A stretch of 64,000 bases of DNA, taken from assembly GCF_014495845.1 (NCBI RefSeq), contig NZ_CP061080.1:5942001-6006000 (forward strand), given 5' to 3'. This DNA comes from Aquibium microcysteis (GTDB lineage: Bacteria > Pseudomonadota > Alphaproteobacteria > Rhizobiales > Rhizobiaceae). The notes under the pieces are model-generated. The model was not told where the DNA came from. It saw nothing but the letters and a program-made list of their open reading frames with translations, and ran no database searches. This document shows, one piece after another, positions 8,547 through 17,397 of this stretch; position 1 is the first letter of the stretch, and each line of letters starts with the position of its first letter. A program made the position numbers and the translations under genes.

Positions 8547-8637
8547 GGAGAGGTGGCCGAGTGGTCGAAGGCGCTCCCCTGCTAAGGGAGTAGAGGTCAA
8601 AAGCTTCTCGTGGGTTCGAATCCCATCCTCTCCGCCA
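8547..8637 (+). tRNA. tRNA-Ser (anticodon GCU)
   Basis: A class II tRNA with 7-bp acceptor stem GGAGAGG/CCTCTCC, discriminator G and an encoded CCA at 8635-8637. The anticodon loop CTGCTAA gives GCU. A long variable arm (TAGAGGTCAAAAGCTTCTC) identifies serine, and the T arm has GGTTCGAATCC. It reads AGC/AGU codons. It lies between the two divergent porin genes. Confidence 0.97.
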
Positions 8638-8999
8638 CTTTCCCCCGGGTACCGCCCACAGATTCTCCTGCTTCGCGCCCCACATGCGCCGGATCTACCG
8701 GACGAACAGGATCTGGCACCGGGCCCGGGAACCGGCCCGGCATCCGTCCCTCCGTCCCAGGTCCGCCGCGATTCCCGGCGCCGGGCCGCCAAACCGCCGA
8801 TCCGCGGTATGGCGCTCCATGCGGGGGCCGATTCGTCCGAAAATCCTCCTGCCGGTGGCGCGCAAGCCCGTCCGCGTGCGGCGCCCGCGGATGGGCTGCC
8901 CGACATCGGCACTCTCAAGTCCTTGAAAAGACGAGCGCAATCGCGCCGGCGCCCTCCATCGGCCGCTCTCCCGTCCATACTTTGACTGGAGGTCAGAAA
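8638..8999. other. Intergenic region, tRNA-Ser to porin 2
   Basis: No gene seen. The frame of porin 2 remains open back to 8610, but the upstream part lacks a start with a ribosome site and has the composition of non-coding DNA. The last 25 bp carry the ACTTTGACTGGAGGTCAGAA leader shared with porin 1. Confidence 0.5.
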
Positions 9000-10109
9000 A
9001 TGAACATCAAGAGCCTTCTTCTCGGCTCGGCTGCGGCCCTCGTCGCAGTCACCGGCGCCCGCGCCGCCGACGCCATCGTCATCGCCGAGCCGGAGCCGGT
9101 GGAATACGTCCGCGTCTGCGACGCCTACGGCGCTGGCTTCTTCTACATCCCCGGCACCGAGACCTGCCTGAAGTTCGACGGCTACGTCCGCATGCAGGTG
9201 AACACCAACGAGAACGGCTACTCGATCGGTGGCATCGCCACTGACGACGAAGACTTCGACGGCTTCGAGGAAGGCTGGCAGTTCAACACCCGCGCCCGTC
9301 TGAACGTCGATGCGCGTTCCGACACCGAGTGGGGCACGCTGCGCGGCTTCCTCCGTATCCAGGCCGATGCGCTGACCAACGCCGACGCCGCCTACGGCAT
9401 GGATCAGGCGATCGTGCAGCTCGGCGGCTTCTACGTCGGCTACACCGAGTCGGCCTTCGCTGCCCCGTGGGGCCTGCCGGGCATCTCGCGCTTCGGCATC
9501 ATCCCGACCGATGGCGGCGGCGTCTATGCCTACCAGCAGCGCCAGCAGATCGGCTACACCTTCTCGGGCGGCAACGGCCTCTTCGGCTCGATCGTCCTCG
9601 AAGACGACGTCGCCACGGGTGAAGGCTACATGCCCGACGTGGTCGGCGTGCTCGGCATCAGCCAGGGCTGGGGTGGCGTCTGGGGCAAGGTCGCCTACGA
9701 CGAGTCGGCCGAAGCCTGGGCTGGCCTGATCGGCATGCAGTACAACATCCCGAACATGGCGGGCTCCAACATCCGCCTCGGTGCCTTCTACGCGTCGGAT
9801 CCGAACTCCTACGCCCTGAACCTGCCGGTTTCCGGCGGCCCCGCCGGCGCACCCGGCAACAACTTCGTCGAGTGGTCGGTCGCCGGTGCCTACACCCACG
9901 CCTTCAACGCTCAGTGGAGCGCCACCATCGGCGGCCAGTACTTCGAGGCCTTCGACGGCGACAACGCCTGGCTGGTCCAGGGTGCGGTGGTCTGGGTTCC
10001 GGTCACCAACTTCGAGGTTCGCCTCGAGGGTACCTATGCCGAGGAAGACTTCGGCCCGGTCACCGACGACACCTGGAACGGCTTCCTCCGCTTCACGCGC
10101 TACTTCTGA
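9000..10109 (+). CDS. Outer-membrane porin (rhizobial type), porin 2
   Basis: A 369-residue porin precursor with almost the same signal peptide and N-terminal segment as porin 1, the same VCDAYGAGFFYIPG motif, and the terminal LRFTRYF. Differences cluster in loop-like segments, for example NENGYSIGGIATDDEDF after the first strands and the DPNSYALNLPVSGGPAG stretch. The start at 9000 has GGAGG at ideal spacing. The gene diverges from porin 1 with tRNA-Ser between. An intrinsic terminator follows. Confidence 0.95.
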   Translation: MNIKSLLLGSAAALVAVTGARAADAIVIAEPEPVEYVRVCDAYGAGFFYIPGTETCLKFDGYVRMQVNTNENGYSIGGIATDDEDFDGFEEGWQFNTRARLNVDARSDTEWGTLRGFLRIQADALTNADAAYGMDQAIVQLGGFYVGYTESAFAAPWGLPGISRFGIIPTDGGGVYAYQQRQQIGYTFSGGNGLFGSIVLEDDVATGEGYMPDVVGVLGISQGWGGVWGKVAYDESAEAWAGLIGMQYNIPNMAGSNIRLGAFYASDPNSYALNLPVSGGPAGAPGNNFVEWSVAGAYTHAFNAQWSATIGGQYFEAFDGDNAWLVQGAVVWVPVTNFEVRLEGTYAEEDFGPVTDDTWNGFLRFTRYF

Positions 10110-10131
10110 TCCTTTTCGGGATCGGTTCGAG

Positions 10132-10160
10132 AACCCGGCGGGCAACCGCCGGGTTTTCTT
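10132..10160 (+). terminator. Rho-independent terminator of porin 2
   Basis: AACCCGGCGG-GCAA-CCGCCGGGTT stem-loop followed by TTCTTC, 22 bp after the porin stop and before the convergent transglycosylase gene. Confidence 0.8.
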
Positions 10161-10253
10161 CGTTCAGGTCGGTGTTTCGGCACGTTGGCTGCCGCCGCTG
10201 CGATGCGGGACGCGGTCGCCGGTTTCGGCCCGTGCCGGCAACGGCCCCGCAGT

Positions 10254-12320
10254 CTACCGCCCCGCGACGAGGTCGCGCGCGACGTCCGTGCGGCCGGTCA
10301 GCCGCATCTTGTAGACCTGGTAGTTCTCCATCACCCGCTGCACGTAGTTGCGCGTTTCTGTGAAGGGGATGCGCTCGATCCAGTCCACCACCGCCGCGAG
10401 GTCGGCGCCGCGCGGATCGCCGTAGCGCTCCACCCAGTCGCGCGCGCGGCCGGGGCCGGCATTGTAGCCCGCGAAGGTCAGCACGTAGGAACCGTCGAAG
10501 CGGCCGAGCTGGTCGGCCAGGAAGGCGGCCCCCAGCGTCGCGTTGTAGGCGGCATCCGTGGTCAGCCGCGCCGGCGAATAGGGCAGGCCGGCGCCGCGCG
10601 CCATGTCGCGCGCCGTGCCGGGCAGCAGCTGCAGCAGCCCGCGCGCGCCCGCGCCCGACACCGCGCCGGCGTTGAACTCGCTCTCCTGCCTGGCGATCGC
10701 ATAGGCCAGCGCCGCGCCGGCATCCGAAATCTCCGCTTCCGGCGGGATGGCCCCGAGCGGATGCGCCAGCGCGCCGACGTCGAGGCCGCGCGCGGCGGCG
10801 ATCTTGCCCACCCTCAGCGCCAGCGTGTGGTCGCCGCGCCGCTCGGCCATGGCGGAAAGCAGCGCGATCTCGCGCGGGTTTTCCAGCGTCGCCGCGAGCC
10901 CGCGATAGAGCGCTTCGGCCCGGCCGGCATGCCCTGCCTCCTCCAGCCGGCGGATCGCCGCCACCTCCGGCCGGCGGGCGAAGGCCAAGCGCTCGTGGGG
11001 CGACGGCTGCGGCGCGGCGACCGGGATCGTCTGCCGGCCGAGCTTCGCTGCGGCGATCTGGCCGTAGAAGGCCGTGCCGAAGGCCGCGGCCTTCTCGTAG
11101 GCGGCGCCGGCGTCGCCCGGCGCGCCGGCCTCCATCGCCCGTGCCATCCAGTAGAATGCCCGCGACTGCGAGATCGCGCCCGACGTCAGCGCGGCGATGC
11201 GTTCGAAATGGGCGAGCGCCGTTTCCGGCTGGTCGAGGAAGGACAGCGCATACCAGCCGGCATGGAACTCGGCGTCCGCCGCCATCGCCGGGCTCTCCGC
11301 CGAATGCGCTGCGGCGATGGCATAGGCGAGGTCGGGCCGGCCGATGTCGAGCATCTCGCGCGACAGCACGCGCCGTTCCACCCACCACGCATCGGGGTCG
11401 ACGACGTCCTGCGCGTCCCGCCGCACGGAGAGCATCGTCTCCGCCGCCTCGAGGAACCGGCCGCCGCGCCGCAGGAAGCGGGCCTTGGCGAAGATGTAGG
11501 CCGACGTCCGCTGCTCTTCCGGCACGGCGTCGAGCAGCGCGGCGGCGGTCCTGTCGCCGCGGTTCACCGCGGTCCAGGCGCGGGCCAGTGCCTCCGCGCC
11601 CGCCAGCCCCGCCACGCGCAGCGCCGATTGCGCGCGCTCGTCGTGCAGCATCGTCTCCATGCGCACGCGGTGGTCCTCGCGCGACAGGATTTCGCCGAAC
11701 TCCGCGATCAGCCGTACCTCCGTCGCGCCGTCCAGCCTCTGCATGCGCCAGACCGGGGCCAGCACCGCCGCCGCTGCCGCCCCGTCGCCGACCGAACGAT
11801 GCGCCCGCGCGAGCATGAGCTTGCCTTCCAGCGTCAGCGGCGGGCGTCCGGCGAAGGCCTGGATCACCGCCTCCGGTTCCGCAGGCAGCCGCGCCAGCGC
11901 GCGCTCGCGGTTGCGCTCGATGCCGTCGAGGCCCGGCCAGCCGTCGAGCTCCGTCAGCGCGGCGGCCAGCTCGTCTGCGCCGACGGCCGAGAATCCGCCG
12001 CTCGCCAGCGCGAAGGTCAGGATGGCGCGGTCGAGCGAACCCGCCGGCAGCGCGTCGCGGATCGCCCGCAAGGCTTCGATCTCGGTCTGGTCGAGCGCGT
12101 CCAGCCCGCGGGCGACGGGATCGGCGGCGCGCCGCAGCGCCTTCGGGTCGGGCGTCATGCCGAGCGTCGGCGGATCGGGAACGATCGCGCCGGTGACGTC
12201 CGCGGGGTCGGGACGCGCCGAAGGCAGCGGCACCTCCGCCGCAGGCAGGCGCAGCGCCTGCGCCGGCAGCGGTGCGGCCGCGCCCGCCATCAGCGCCGCC
12301 ATCAGGACGATCCCGCGCAT
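10254..12320 (-). CDS. slt: Soluble lytic murein transglycosylase
   Basis: A periplasmic enzyme of 688 residues that cleaves the MurNAc-GlcNAc bond of peptidoglycan to give 1,6-anhydro ends. It has a signal peptide (MRGIVLMAALMAGAAA), a long alpha-helical repeat region typical of the Slt70 ring, and a C-terminal SLT domain. The catalytic glutamate lies in ARQESEFNAG, followed by GLLQLLPGTA and FAGYNAGPGR. I chose ATG 12320 because CGGAGG precedes it at 9 nt; a longer frame from 12371 would add 17 residues and bury the signal peptide. It diverges from dapA. Confidence 0.92.
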   Translation of the reverse strand: MRGIVLMAALMAGAAAPLPAQALRLPAAEVPLPSARPDPADVTGAIVPDPPTLGMTPDPKALRRAADPVARGLDALDQTEIEALRAIRDALPAGSLDRAILTFALASGGFSAVGADELAAALTELDGWPGLDGIERNRERALARLPAEPEAVIQAFAGRPPLTLEGKLMLARAHRSVGDGAAAAAVLAPVWRMQRLDGATEVRLIAEFGEILSREDHRVRMETMLHDERAQSALRVAGLAGAEALARAWTAVNRGDRTAAALLDAVPEEQRTSAYIFAKARFLRRGGRFLEAAETMLSVRRDAQDVVDPDAWWVERRVLSREMLDIGRPDLAYAIAAAHSAESPAMAADAEFHAGWYALSFLDQPETALAHFERIAALTSGAISQSRAFYWMARAMEAGAPGDAGAAYEKAAAFGTAFYGQIAAAKLGRQTIPVAAPQPSPHERLAFARRPEVAAIRRLEEAGHAGRAEALYRGLAATLENPREIALLSAMAERRGDHTLALRVGKIAAARGLDVGALAHPLGAIPPEAEISDAGAALAYAIARQESEFNAGAVSGAGARGLLQLLPGTARDMARGAGLPYSPARLTTDAAYNATLGAAFLADQLGRFDGSYVLTFAGYNAGPGRARDWVERYGDPRGADLAAVVDWIERIPFTETRNYVQRVMENYQVYKMRLTGRTDVARDLVAGR

Positions 12321-12562
12321 GGGGACTGGCCTCCGGATCGTGTCTCTCTCGCGTCCTATGATGCGCTTCATCCCTGCCGAAATGGTTACCGGATGCTTCC
12401 TCCGCCAGCGTCGCCTCGCATGCGGGGCGAAAATGCCACACCGGCCGCGTCCACCGGCGCTCCTGCGCCGGCTGCCTATGGTGCGCGCCGCTGCAATCGG
12501 CTAAACAGCCCGCGCGCGCTGCCGTCGTGCCGCGACCAATGCCAGGGGAGTTCGTCGGAAAA

Positions 12563-13444
12563 ATGTTCAGAGGCTCGTTCACCGCTCTCGTCACGCCCTT
12601 CCAGCGGGATGGCGCGTTCGATGAGAAAGCCTTCAAGGCCTTCGTGGAGTGGCAGATCGCCGAGGGCTCCGACGGCGTCGTTCCGGTGGGCACCACCGGC
12701 GAATCCCCCACGCTGTCGCATGACGAGCACCGCCGGGTGGTGAAGGCCTGCATCGACGTGGCCAAGGGCAACGTGCCGGTCATCGCCGGCGCAGGCTCCA
12801 ACAACACCGTGGAAGCGGTCGAACTCGCCCGCTTCGCCGAAGCAGCCGGCGCGGACGCGGTGCTGGTGGTCACGCCCTATTACAACAAGCCCACCCAGCG
12901 CGGGCTCTACGAGCACTTCGCCGCCGTTGCGCGCGCCACCGCGCTGCCGATCATCATCTACAACATCCCACCGCGCTCGGTCATCGACATGACGCCCGAG
13001 ACCATGGGCCGGCTGGCGCACGACTTTTCCAACATCGTCGGCGTCAAGGACGCCACCGGCAAGATCGAACGTGTCTCGGAACAGCGCATCACCTGCGGGC
13101 CGGACTTCATTCAGCTCTCCGGCGAGGACGCTTCCGCGCTCGGCTTCAACGCCCATGGCGGCGTCGGCGCCATTTCGGTGACGTCCAACGTCGCGCCGCG
13201 CCTCTGCGCCGAGTTCCAGGCCGCCACCATGGCCAACGACCGCGACCGCGCACTGGCGCTGCAGGACCGGCTGATGCCGCTGCACAAGGCGATCTTCCTG
13301 GAACCCGGCGTGTCCGGCGCCAAATACGCCCTGTCGCGGCTCGGCCGGGTCGAAAACGTCGTGCGCTCGCCGCTCGTCACCATCGAGGCGGCCACCGCCG
13401 AGAAGATCGACGCGGCCATGCAGCACGCCGGCCTCTTGAACTGA
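12563..13444 (+). CDS. dapA: 4-hydroxy-tetrahydrodipicolinate synthase
   Basis: Condenses pyruvate with aspartate semialdehyde, the first committed step to diaminopimelate and lysine, in the cytoplasm. The 293-residue TIM barrel shows the substrate loop [10 protein letters not shown], the tyrosine motif [10 protein letters not shown] and the Schiff-base lysine in [10 protein letters not shown]. The start at MFRGSFTAL matches the family; an ATG 36 bp earlier is less likely. smpB follows 25 bp downstream on the same strand, a common pairing in Rhizobiales. Confidence 0.97.
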   Translation: MFRGSFTALVTPFQRDGAFDEKAFKAFVEWQIAEGSDGVVPVGTTGESPTLSHDEHRRVVKACIDVAKGNVPVIAGAGSNNTVEAVELARFAEAAGADAVLVVTPYYNKPTQRGLYEHFAAVARATALPIIIYNIPPRSVIDMTPETMGRLAHDFSNIVGVKDATGKIERVSEQRITCGPDFIQLSGEDASALGFNAHGGVGAISVTSNVAPRLCAEFQAATMANDRDRALALQDRLMPLHKAIFLEPGVSGAKYALSRLGRVENVVRSPLVTIEAATAEKIDAAMQHAGLLN

Positions 13445-13469
13445 CGCGGAAAGACCGCATCTTTCAGCC

Positions 13470-13949
13470 ATGGTCCAGGTCAGAAAAGCCGATCCGAACA
13501 ACCGCACCGTTGCCGAGAACCGCAAGGCCCGCTTCAACTACGAGATTCTCGACACGATCGAGACGGGCCTCGTGCTCAACGGCACGGAGGTGAAGTCGCT
13601 GCGCCAGGGCCAGGCGAACATCCAGGAAAGCTACGCCTCCAGCGAGGGCGGCGAGATCTGGCTGATCAATTCCTATCTGCCGGAATATCTGCAGGCCAAC
13701 CGCTTCAACCACGAGCCCCGCCGCCGGCGGAAGCTCCTCGTCAGCAAGCGCGAGATGGCCAGGCTCGCCCAGTCGGTCGAGCGCGAAGGCATGACCATGG
13801 TGCCGCTGAAGATCTACTTCAACGACCAGGGCCGCGCCAAGCTCCTGCTCGGCGTCGCCCGCGGCAAGAAGCTGCACGACAAGCGCCAGTCCGAGAAGGA
13901 ACGCGACTGGTCGCGCGAGAAGGGCCGCCTGCTGAAGGAGCGGGGCTGA
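13470..13949 (+). CDS. smpB: SsrA-binding protein SmpB
   Basis: Binds tmRNA and delivers it to stalled ribosomes for trans-translation. It is 159 residues, the usual length, with the core [20 protein letters not shown] and [18 protein letters not shown]. The basic C-terminal tail [18 protein letters not shown] enters the mRNA channel. It directly follows dapA, probably as one transcript. Confidence 0.97.
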   Translation: MVQVRKADPNNRTVAENRKARFNYEILDTIETGLVLNGTEVKSLRQGQANIQESYASSEGGEIWLINSYLPEYLQANRFNHEPRRRRKLLVSKREMARLAQSVEREGMTMVPLKIYFNDQGRAKLLLGVARGKKLHDKRQSEKERDWSREKGRLLKERG

Positions 13950-14038
13950 CGCGTGTTCGGCCGCGCGCTGCGCACGCGGCCGTTCGCCATCGTCCCGCTG
14001 CAGCCGGGCTGACCGGCCGCAGCGCTCCCGGCGAGGCC

Positions 14039-14266
14039 TCAGGCCCGCTGGGCGGCAGCAAAGGGCGCGCGGCGGCGCACGACCATCACCGGCGCCTTGT
14101 TGCGGTCGGTGCGCTGGATGAATTCGATCTGGTCGCGGAAATGCAGCTTGAGCTTCTTCAGCGACAGGAGCTTCAGGGCGTCGGGCCTTGGCCGCGCCAT
14201 CTCCGCGTCGATCCTGGCCTGAACCTCCTGGCGCCGCCGTTCCAGAGCCTTCACGAATGTATCCAT
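14039..14266 (-). CDS. DUF465 / YdcH-like small protein
   Basis: A 75-residue, strongly charged, helical protein with the DUF465 pattern ARIDAEMARPRPDALKLLSL-KKLKLHFRDQIE. Members are small coiled-coil proteins of unknown function, common in alphaproteobacteria. A perfect AGGAGG sits 7 nt before the ATG at 14266, while the longer in-frame extension upstream has none. It is divergent from the LysR regulator at 14368. Confidence 0.85.
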   Translation of the reverse strand: MDTFVKALERRRQEVQARIDAEMARPRPDALKLLSLKKLKLHFRDQIEFIQRTDRNKAPVMVVRRRAPFAAAQRA

Positions 14267-14367
14267 GTCCTGTCCTCCTGTGGTGGTGACGACAGGGAGA
14301 TGAGAATCCCGAAGCGATAGTTCCAATTGATTGTTGAATTGGCTTCGATAGAGCCGATATATCGGGA

Positions 14368-15321
14368 ATGCCGTTCCGCCCGACGCACCGCCAGCTCGAA
14401 TATGTCGTCGCCCTCGACGACGAGCGCCATTTCGGCCGCGCGGCCCGCCGCTGTCACGTCTCGCAGCCGACGCTCTCGATCCAGGTCGCATTGCTGGAGA
14501 AGCAGCTCGGCGCCACGCTGTTCGATCGCATTCCGGCAGCCGTCGAGCCGACGCCGCTCGGCCGCCGCGTCGTCGCCACGGCGCGGTCGGTGCTGGCCTC
14601 GCTCGACGACATCGTGACGGAGGCGAGGGCGGGCGCAACCAATCTCGGCGGGCTGATCCGCCTCGGCGTCGCGCCGACCTTCGGGCCGTACTTCCTGCCG
14701 AGCCTCCTGCCGTCCATCCACCGCACCTATCCCGACCTGCAGCTCTACATCCGCGAGGACCGGCCGACATCGATCGAGCGCGACGTCCTCGACGGGATCA
14801 TCGATTGCGGGCTGGGCCCCGGCCCGCGCGCCGAGCGCCTCGTCTTCCGCCCGCTGTGCGAGGAGGGGATCTTCCTCGGCGTCCCCGCCGGCCACCGGCT
14901 GGACGGCACGGGCACGGCCTGCGTGGAGGATCTGCGCGGCGAACGCCTGCTGACGCTCGGCCGCGGCCATCGGCTGTTCGACAGCGTGCGCGACCTCGCT
15001 GCCGCCTCCGGCGCCGTCTTCGTCGAGGACTACGAAGGCACCAGCCTCGACGCGATCCGCCAGATGGTCTCGATCGGCATGGGCTGCTCGCTGTTTCCCG
15101 AACTCTACGTCCGCTCCGAGTTCAGGCGCGAGGCCGATGTCCGGCTGGTCCCGCTCACGGGCTGGTCCGGCCGGCGCACGATCGGCTTCTTCTGGCGCGA
15201 GAACAGCGGCCGCCTGCGTCACTTCGAGAAGCTGGCGGCCGAGAGCGACGCCATCATCCGCGCACTCGCCCTGACCGGCGATCCGCTCGACGCCATGCGG
15301 ATCGCGCGCGCCGGAGGCTGA
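14368..15321 (+). CDS. LysR-family regulator, OxyR-like but lacking the redox cysteines
   Basis: A 317-residue transcription factor with an N-terminal winged helix (HRQLEYVVALDDERHFGRAA, CHVSQPTLSIQV) and a C-terminal effector domain. The effector half aligns with OxyR: LTLGRGHRLFDSV, then TSLDAIRQMVSIGMGCSLFPEL. In OxyR the GHC-LRDQAMGFC segment carries the peroxide-sensing cysteines; here the first is arginine (GHR) and the second position is not cysteine. It is therefore unlikely to sense peroxide by the classical disulfide. Targets may include the adjacent DUF465 gene or the exporter downstream. Confidence 0.85.
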   Translation: MPFRPTHRQLEYVVALDDERHFGRAARRCHVSQPTLSIQVALLEKQLGATLFDRIPAAVEPTPLGRRVVATARSVLASLDDIVTEARAGATNLGGLIRLGVAPTFGPYFLPSLLPSIHRTYPDLQLYIREDRPTSIERDVLDGIIDCGLGPGPRAERLVFRPLCEEGIFLGVPAGHRLDGTGTACVEDLRGERLLTLGRGHRLFDSVRDLAAASGAVFVEDYEGTSLDAIRQMVSIGMGCSLFPELYVRSEFRREADVRLVPLTGWSGRRTIGFFWRENSGRLRHFEKLAAESDAIIRALALTGDPLDAMRIARAGG

Positions 15322-15352
15322 CGGCGGCCGATCCGCCAGCGCCGCCGCCCGC

Positions 15353-16240
15353 TCACGCCGTCGGGGCGACCCGTCGGCTGCGGCGGTCCATCAGCACGAT
15401 CGCCAGCCCGCTGCCGGCCACCAGCAGGATGCCGGCGCTGGCCAGCGCATTGGGCAGCTCGCCGAACACGGTGTAGCCCGAGATCACCGCCCAGACCGTG
15501 AAGGCGTAGTAGAACGGCGCCACCGTGGCGGTCGCGGCCGCGCGATAGGCCGAGAAGATGAAGAAGTGGCCGAAGACGAGGAAGAAGCCGGAGGCGGCGA
15601 GCAGCAGCAGGTGCCGCGGGCCGGGCGTCACCCAGCTTTCGGCGGCGACGTGCGCCACCCCCGCGCCGATCACCACCACCACCACGGCCGACATCGCCAC
15701 GACCAGCCCCGGCACGCGGGCATCGATCCGGCGGCCGGAAAGGTCGCGCACGGCGCTGAACAGCGCATTGCCGAGCGCCAGCAGCGCGAAGACCGAGACG
15801 CCCTGCATCGTCGGCTGTGCCACCATGATCGCGCCGGCGAAACCGAGCCCGATCAGCGCCGCCCGCAGCCGTCCGATCCGCTCGCCGAAGAACAGGGCCG
15901 CCCCCACCAGCATCAGGAGCGGCGTCACCTGGCCGAGCGCGATCGCGTCGGCGATCGGCATGCTGGCCAGCGCCACGACGTAGCAGAGCACCGCGGCGAG
16001 TTCCATGCAGCTGCGCACCAGCACGCGGCCGTCGGCCATCAGCGGCGCGTTGCGCGCCTGTCCGGCCAGCGCCAGCAGCGGCAGGCCCCACAGCAGCGCC
16101 GCCACGCCGCGCAGGAACAACACCTGGTACGGCGGCAGGCCGTCGGTCGCGAGCTTCATGAAGGTGTCGTTGATCACGTAGGATCCGGTCGCCGCGACCA
16201 TGAGGAGCGGGCCGCGGATGACGGATGGAATCATGTGCAT
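15353..16240 (-). CDS. EamA/DMT-family transporter
   Basis: A polytopic inner-membrane protein of about 295 residues with ten predicted helices in two repeated halves, as in drug/metabolite transporters. Typical segments are VLFLRGVAALLWGLPLL, LGQVTPLLMLVGAALFFGE and the C-terminal APFYYAFTVWAVISGYTVFGE. The substrate is unknown. The start is uncertain: ATG 16240 and ATG 16234 are both possible, and an upstream frame from 16282 has no ribosome site. It is convergent with the LysR gene. Confidence 0.8.
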   Translation of the reverse strand: MHMIPSVIRGPLLMVAATGSYVINDTFMKLATDGLPPYQVLFLRGVAALLWGLPLLALAGQARNAPLMADGRVLVRSCMELAAVLCYVVALASMPIADAIALGQVTPLLMLVGAALFFGERIGRLRAALIGLGFAGAIMVAQPTMQGVSVFALLALGNALFSAVRDLSGRRIDARVPGLVVAMSAVVVVVIGAGVAHVAAESWVTPGPRHLLLLAASGFFLVFGHFFIFSAYRAAATATVAPFYYAFTVWAVISGYTVFGELPNALASAGILLVAGSGLAIVLMDRRSRRVAPTA

Positions 16241-16354
16241 GCGGGTGACCCGAAAGGCGCGCGCCGGGAGCCGCCGGCCCATGCCTTCTACATCGACCGC
16301 GACGGCAACGCCAGCGGGTCGGATCCCGGTCGTGGGGCGCTCCTGGCCGGAGCC

Positions 16355-17005
16355 CTATGCGTCTCCGGCCCGACCCTTCAGACCTCGCACCTGAGCCGCT
16401 GCCCGCCGCAGCGCGGTCAGCCCGGCGCCGATCGCGACCGCCCAGAGGGCGAGGGGCACGGCCAGGCCCGCTTCCGGCCAGAGCGGCGCGCAGGCCGCGG
16501 CGAGCGCGGCTGCGGTCATCAGCGCCATGCGGTGCTGCTTGGCCATCGGTCCGCTAAAATCGGAGGGAAGGCCGTTGGCGCGGCCGAGTTCGCGCACATA
16601 GGCCGTCAGCACCGCGAAACCCGCGGCGGCCCAGCCGAGCGCCGGTTCCGCCGCGCCGAGCCCCGCGCCGACGAGAATGAGGATGTCGGCGACGCGATCG
16701 GGAAACTCGTTCCAGAACGGTCCGTCGGCGGCCTGCCTGCCGCCCTCGACGGCGACCAGCCCGTCGAACAGGTTGCACAGCAGCCGCAGCTGACAGAACA
16801 GGGCCGCGGCGACGAACAACCCGCTCCGAAGCCAGCCCTCCGCCGACCCCGCCGCCCAGAAGCCCGCGCCCGCGAGCGCGGCGGCGACCATGCTCGCCAT
16901 CGAGATCTGGTTGGGCGTGACCGGCGTCGTCGCCAGCCAGGCGGTGATCGCTCGCGCCCAGCCGGTATCGCGGCTCGACAGCGGCCGCCGGTCGGATCCC
17001 GTCAT
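16355..17005 (-). CDS. CDP-alcohol phosphatidyltransferase family protein
   Basis: A 216-residue integral membrane enzyme, last of four coupled genes. The family joins a CDP-activated lipid or alcohol to an alcohol acceptor. The active-site stretch reads FDGLVAVEGG, then G-PFW-N-EFPDRVAD. Compared with the consensus D-G-x2-A-R-x8-9-G-x3-D-x3-D, the first half is modified (no AR) and the third aspartate is Asn, while DG and the final Asp remain. I take it as a divergent subfamily rather than a dead enzyme, because the block is orderly. The ATG at 17005 overlaps the stop of the gene before it. Confidence 0.8.
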   Translation of the reverse strand: MTGSDRRPLSSRDTGWARAITAWLATTPVTPNQISMASMVAAALAGAGFWAAGSAEGWLRSGLFVAAALFCQLRLLCNLFDGLVAVEGGRQAADGPFWNEFPDRVADILILVGAGLGAAEPALGWAAAGFAVLTAYVRELGRANGLPSDFSGPMAKQHRMALMTAAALAAACAPLWPEAGLAVPLALWAVAIGAGLTALRRAAAQVRGLKGRAGDA

Positions 17006-17397
17006 GTCGTCCGCTCCCGTTCCTTCCAGAGCCACCACGAATAGAGCGCGGCATAGCCGGTCGACACCGTCAGCGGGACGACGATCGTCCGCGCGATCTC
17101 GGGCGTGCCGCTCGCCGAATGCAGCAGGATCAGCAGCGTCGCCGACAGGGCGAAGGCGGTCAGCGGCGGAACCACGAGACCGGCGACGCCGCGGAACCGC
17201 TGCGACACGCGCTCGACCAGCCGCTTCAGCCCGAGGGTGATCAGGCCCGACATGGTCCCCTGGAGAGCGCCCGCGACCAGCGCCTCCGGCAGCGGATGCG
17301 CCCGGTTGGCGAAAACCGCCCAGCCGCCCATCAGCACGAAGGCCGTCAGCACGTGCAGCAGGCCGTTCTTCGCCGCCGTGGGACCTGCGGGCCTCAT
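17002..17397 (-). CDS. Small polytopic membrane protein in lipid cluster
   Basis: I do not recognise the family. The 131-residue protein has about four hydrophobic segments (HVLTAFVLMGGWAVFA, ALQGTMSGLITLGL, GLVVPPLTAFALSATLLILL and VPLTVSTGYAALYSWWLW) and a basic cytoplasmic-like loop KRLVERVSQRFR. It overlaps its upstream neighbour by 4 bp and its downstream neighbour by 4 bp, so it is translationally coupled to CdsA-like and CDP-alcohol transferase genes. A role as partner, flippase or acceptor-binding subunit is possible but unproven. Confidence 0.7.
   Translation of the reverse strand: MRPAGPTAAKNGLLHVLTAFVLMGGWAVFANRAHPLPEALVAGALQGTMSGLITLGLKRLVERVSQRFRGVAGLVVPPLTAFALSATLLILLHSASGTPEIARTIVVPLTVSTGYAALYSWWLWKERERTT

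Noticed and set aside
8547..8637. tRNA-Ser as attachment site of the integrase at 5.8 kb
   Set aside because: I looked for a second copy of the tRNA 3' end (GGTTCGAATCCCATCCTCTCC) and did not see one in the window. An intact porin gene lies between.
8610..8999. N-terminal extension of porin 2 reaching into the tRNA
   Set aside because: It begins inside the tRNA gene, has no ribosome site, and would hide a normal signal peptide; GGAGG at 9000 defines the start.
13950..14038. Intrinsic terminator between smpB and the DUF465 gene
   Set aside because: GC-rich partial complementarity (GGCCGCGCG to CGCGGCC) exists, but the stem is interrupted and no T-run follows.
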